Shown here piece by piece: positions 63,233-64,000 of a stretch of DNA of 64,000 nt. The stretch lies in the IMG/VR virus record IMGVR_UViG_3300047094_001651, positions 1-64,000 of that record; one strand, written 5' to 3'. A program made the position numbers and the translations under genes. A model generated the notes under the pieces. It made no database searches and was not told where the DNA came from. It worked only from the letters and a program-made list of their open reading frames with translations. Numbering within the stretch: position 1 is the stretch's first letter; every line of letters begins with the position of its first letter. The DNA comes from a virus.

Positions 63233-63568
63233 TTACCTGTCAAAACAGTTCATGTTATATTCTGTAGGCTTTAGAAAATTTATGATGTGCAAAAGTGCTA
63301 AATCTGGTTTAGAATCTCCGCATGTAAATACATCTAATGCGGAGCTACCAGATTCTGGCCAAGTATGAATTGAAATATGGCTTTCTGATAATAAAGCTAC
63401 TATAGTAACTCCTTGTGGGTCAAATTTATGAGAGCAAATATTCAATAACGTTGCGCCAGCAATATCAATAGACTCTCGTATGAGTTCTTTTAAAATTTTC
63501 TCATTATCGAGAATGGTGTGATCGCATCCATAGAGTTCTGCGACACAATGCTTTCCTAAATTTTTCAA
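63233..63568 (-). CDS. speD: S-adenosylmethionine decarboxylase (SpeD)
   Basis: A 111-residue prokaryotic-type AdoMet decarboxylase. LSESHISIHTWPESG (~60-74) carries the Glu-Ser self-cleavage site at which Ser becomes the pyruvoyl group, the catalytic His and the WPE segment; TCGDSKPDLALLHIINFLKP (~82-101) holds the conserved Cys. The N-terminus KNLGKHCVAELYGCDH matches phage SpeD. The start is a TTG at 63568. SpeD makes the propylamine donor for spermidine; cyanophages often carry it, perhaps for DNA packaging or host polyamine balance. Preceded by TATACT and AATAAATA (63594-63601). Confidence 0.93.
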   Translation of the reverse strand: MKNLGKHCVAELYGCDHTILDNEKILKELIRESIDIAGATLLNICSHKFDPQGVTIVALLSESHISIHTWPESGSSALDVFTCGDSKPDLALLHIINFLKPTEYNMNCFDR

Positions 63569-63593
63569 GTCTGTACTTGTATTAACGATAACT

Positions 63594-63601
63594 TATTTAT
63601 T
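63594..63601 (-). promoter_or_regulatory. Late box AATAAATA upstream of speD
   Basis: Minus-strand AATAAATA between tRNA-Leu and speD, about 26-33 nt before the TTG start; a TATACT hexamer just upstream could be part of an early promoter, but no -35 is visible. Confidence 0.5.
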
Positions 63602-63605
63602 AGTA

Positions 63606-63689
63606 TAGGGCGAGGGGGACTTGAACCCCCACGGCATTACTGCCAACAGATTTTAAGTCTGGTGTGTCTACCACTTCCACCACCGCCCC
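63606..63689 (-). tRNA. tRNA-Leu (anticodon UAA)
   Basis: An 84-nt class II tRNA. Acceptor GGGGCGG pairs with UCGCCCU (two G-U pairs), discriminator A. D-arm GTGGAAGTGGTAGACAC, anticodon loop CTTAAAA (anticodon UAA) in a CAGA/TCTG stem, long variable arm TTGGCAGTAATGCC, T-arm GGGGGTTCAAGTCCCCC. The CCA end is not encoded. Confidence 0.92.
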
Positions 63690-63704
63690 GTGATGTATGA
63701 GACA

Positions 63705-63733
63705 ATCATAGCATATGGCTAGGAGATTGTCAA
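63705..63733 (-). promoter_or_regulatory. Promoter TTGACA-17-TATGAT for tRNA-Leu
   Basis: -35 at 63728-63733, -10 TATGAT at 63705-63710, 17-bp spacer, in the 45-nt gap between the two tRNA genes. Confidence 0.8.
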
Positions 63734-63734
63734 G

Positions 63735-63807
63735 TGCTGATTGAGGGGATCGAACCCACCTATATCCGATTATGAGTCGGGTGCTTTCACCAGATAGCTA
63801 AACCAGC
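63735..63807 (-). tRNA. CAU-anticodon tRNA (Met or Ile2)
   Basis: A 73-nt tRNA: acceptor GCTGGTT/AATCAGC with discriminator A, D-arm GCT...AGC with GGTGAAAGC, anticodon loop CTCATAA (CAU) in a CCGA/TCGG stem, T-loop TTCGATC with one T-T mismatch in the stem. The anticodon stem-loop resembles tRNA-Ile(CAU) as much as elongator Met; the two cannot be told apart by eye. Confidence 0.88.
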
Positions 63808-63824
63808 AAAAAACCCTACAAGTC

Positions 63825-63847
63825 AAAAATCTTGGGAGATTTTTTTT
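63825..63847. terminator. AT-rich hairpin with U-tract
   Basis: AAAAATCT (63825-63832) pairs with AGATTTTT (63837-63844) across TGGG and is followed on the plus strand by more T. Lies between the partial gene at the right edge and the tRNAs; it may separate their transcripts. Confidence 0.5.
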
Positions 63848-63874
63848 CGGGTATTTAGTAACTAAAAGTTGATT

Positions 63875-64000
63875 TTAGTACGTATATGTGATCATATCCA
63901 CTGGTAGAGTTTCATTGATGAATGTACACATGTTTGTGAATTGATCCGAATCGGAATCATCTACTTTCATATACTCTCCGTCGTCTCCATGTAAATGGAT
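63875..64000 (-). CDS. Partial gene at the right edge (C-terminal 41 aa)
   Basis: An open frame runs in from beyond 64000 and ends at TAA (63875-63877). The 41 visible residues are acidic (GDDGEYMKVDDSDSDQFTNM, then TFINETLPVDMITYTY). Too little to identify. Confidence 0.65.
   Translation of the reverse strand: MHLHGDDGEYMKVDDSDSDQFTNMCTFINETLPVDMITYTY

Noticed and set aside
63735-63807. Initiator tRNA-fMet
   Set aside because: The anticodon stem lacks the three G-C pairs of initiators and the acceptor starts with a paired G-C; elongator Met or Ile2 fits better.

Overview
The window looks like part of a large T4-like (myovirus) phage genome, most likely a cyanophage. This rests on an adenosylmethionine decarboxylase (speD), very large tail-fibre-type structural ORFs, NATAAATA late-promoter boxes in front of structural genes, 2-oxoglutarate/Fe(II) oxygenases, a T4-type RNA-repair set (polynucleotide kinase plus RNA ligase 1), and dense packing of tiny genes that overlap by 1-4 nt. 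No photosynthesis gene, capsid gene, terminase or DNA polymerase is in the window, so the host is inferred. Almost every gene lies on the minus strand. The single clear plus-strand gene is an oxygenase at 31471-32052.

Layout from left to right. 1-4.4 kb is a GC-rich block of small unknown genes with palindromes, stem-loops and duplicated leaders, ending in a Gp88-like gene. 4.4-9.2 kb is AT-richer and holds tiny early-type genes, several with their own TTGACA-type promoters, and a homing-endonuclease-like gene flanked by short tandem repeats. 9.2-16.9 kb carries a metallophosphoesterase, an SF2 helicase, a candidate type II restriction-modification pair (C5-cytosine methyltransferase plus Bsp6I-like endonuclease), a band-7-like membrane protein, a lipoprotein and small membrane proteins. 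16.9-19.4 kb is an RNA-repair operon: polynucleotide kinase split into separate kinase and phosphatase genes with a deaminase gene between them, plus RNA ligase 1. 19.4-31.3 kb is a long operon of more than 40 small overlapping genes, mostly unknown, with a second RNA ligase (DRB0094-like) and a cluster of Trp/Tyr-rich proteins.

From 31.4 to 63.2 kb the region is structural. Three paralogous 12-repeat kelch-like proteins alternate with a glycosyltransferase, a sulfotransferase and a fused double glycosyltransferase, and two 2OG-Fe(II) oxygenases lie at the end of this run. Then come two ~1,000-residue fibre proteins and a 4,568-residue giant virion protein behind a perfect TATAAATA late box. 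The right edge has speD, tRNA-Leu(UAA) with its own promoter, a CAU-anticodon tRNA and the 3' end of one more gene.

Two promoter classes can be read. Host sigma70-like TTGACA-17/18-TATAAT promoters serve the early region, several of them inside upstream coding sequences. T4-like NATAAATA boxes serve the structural genes. Family names below come from motif recognition by eye. No database search was run.
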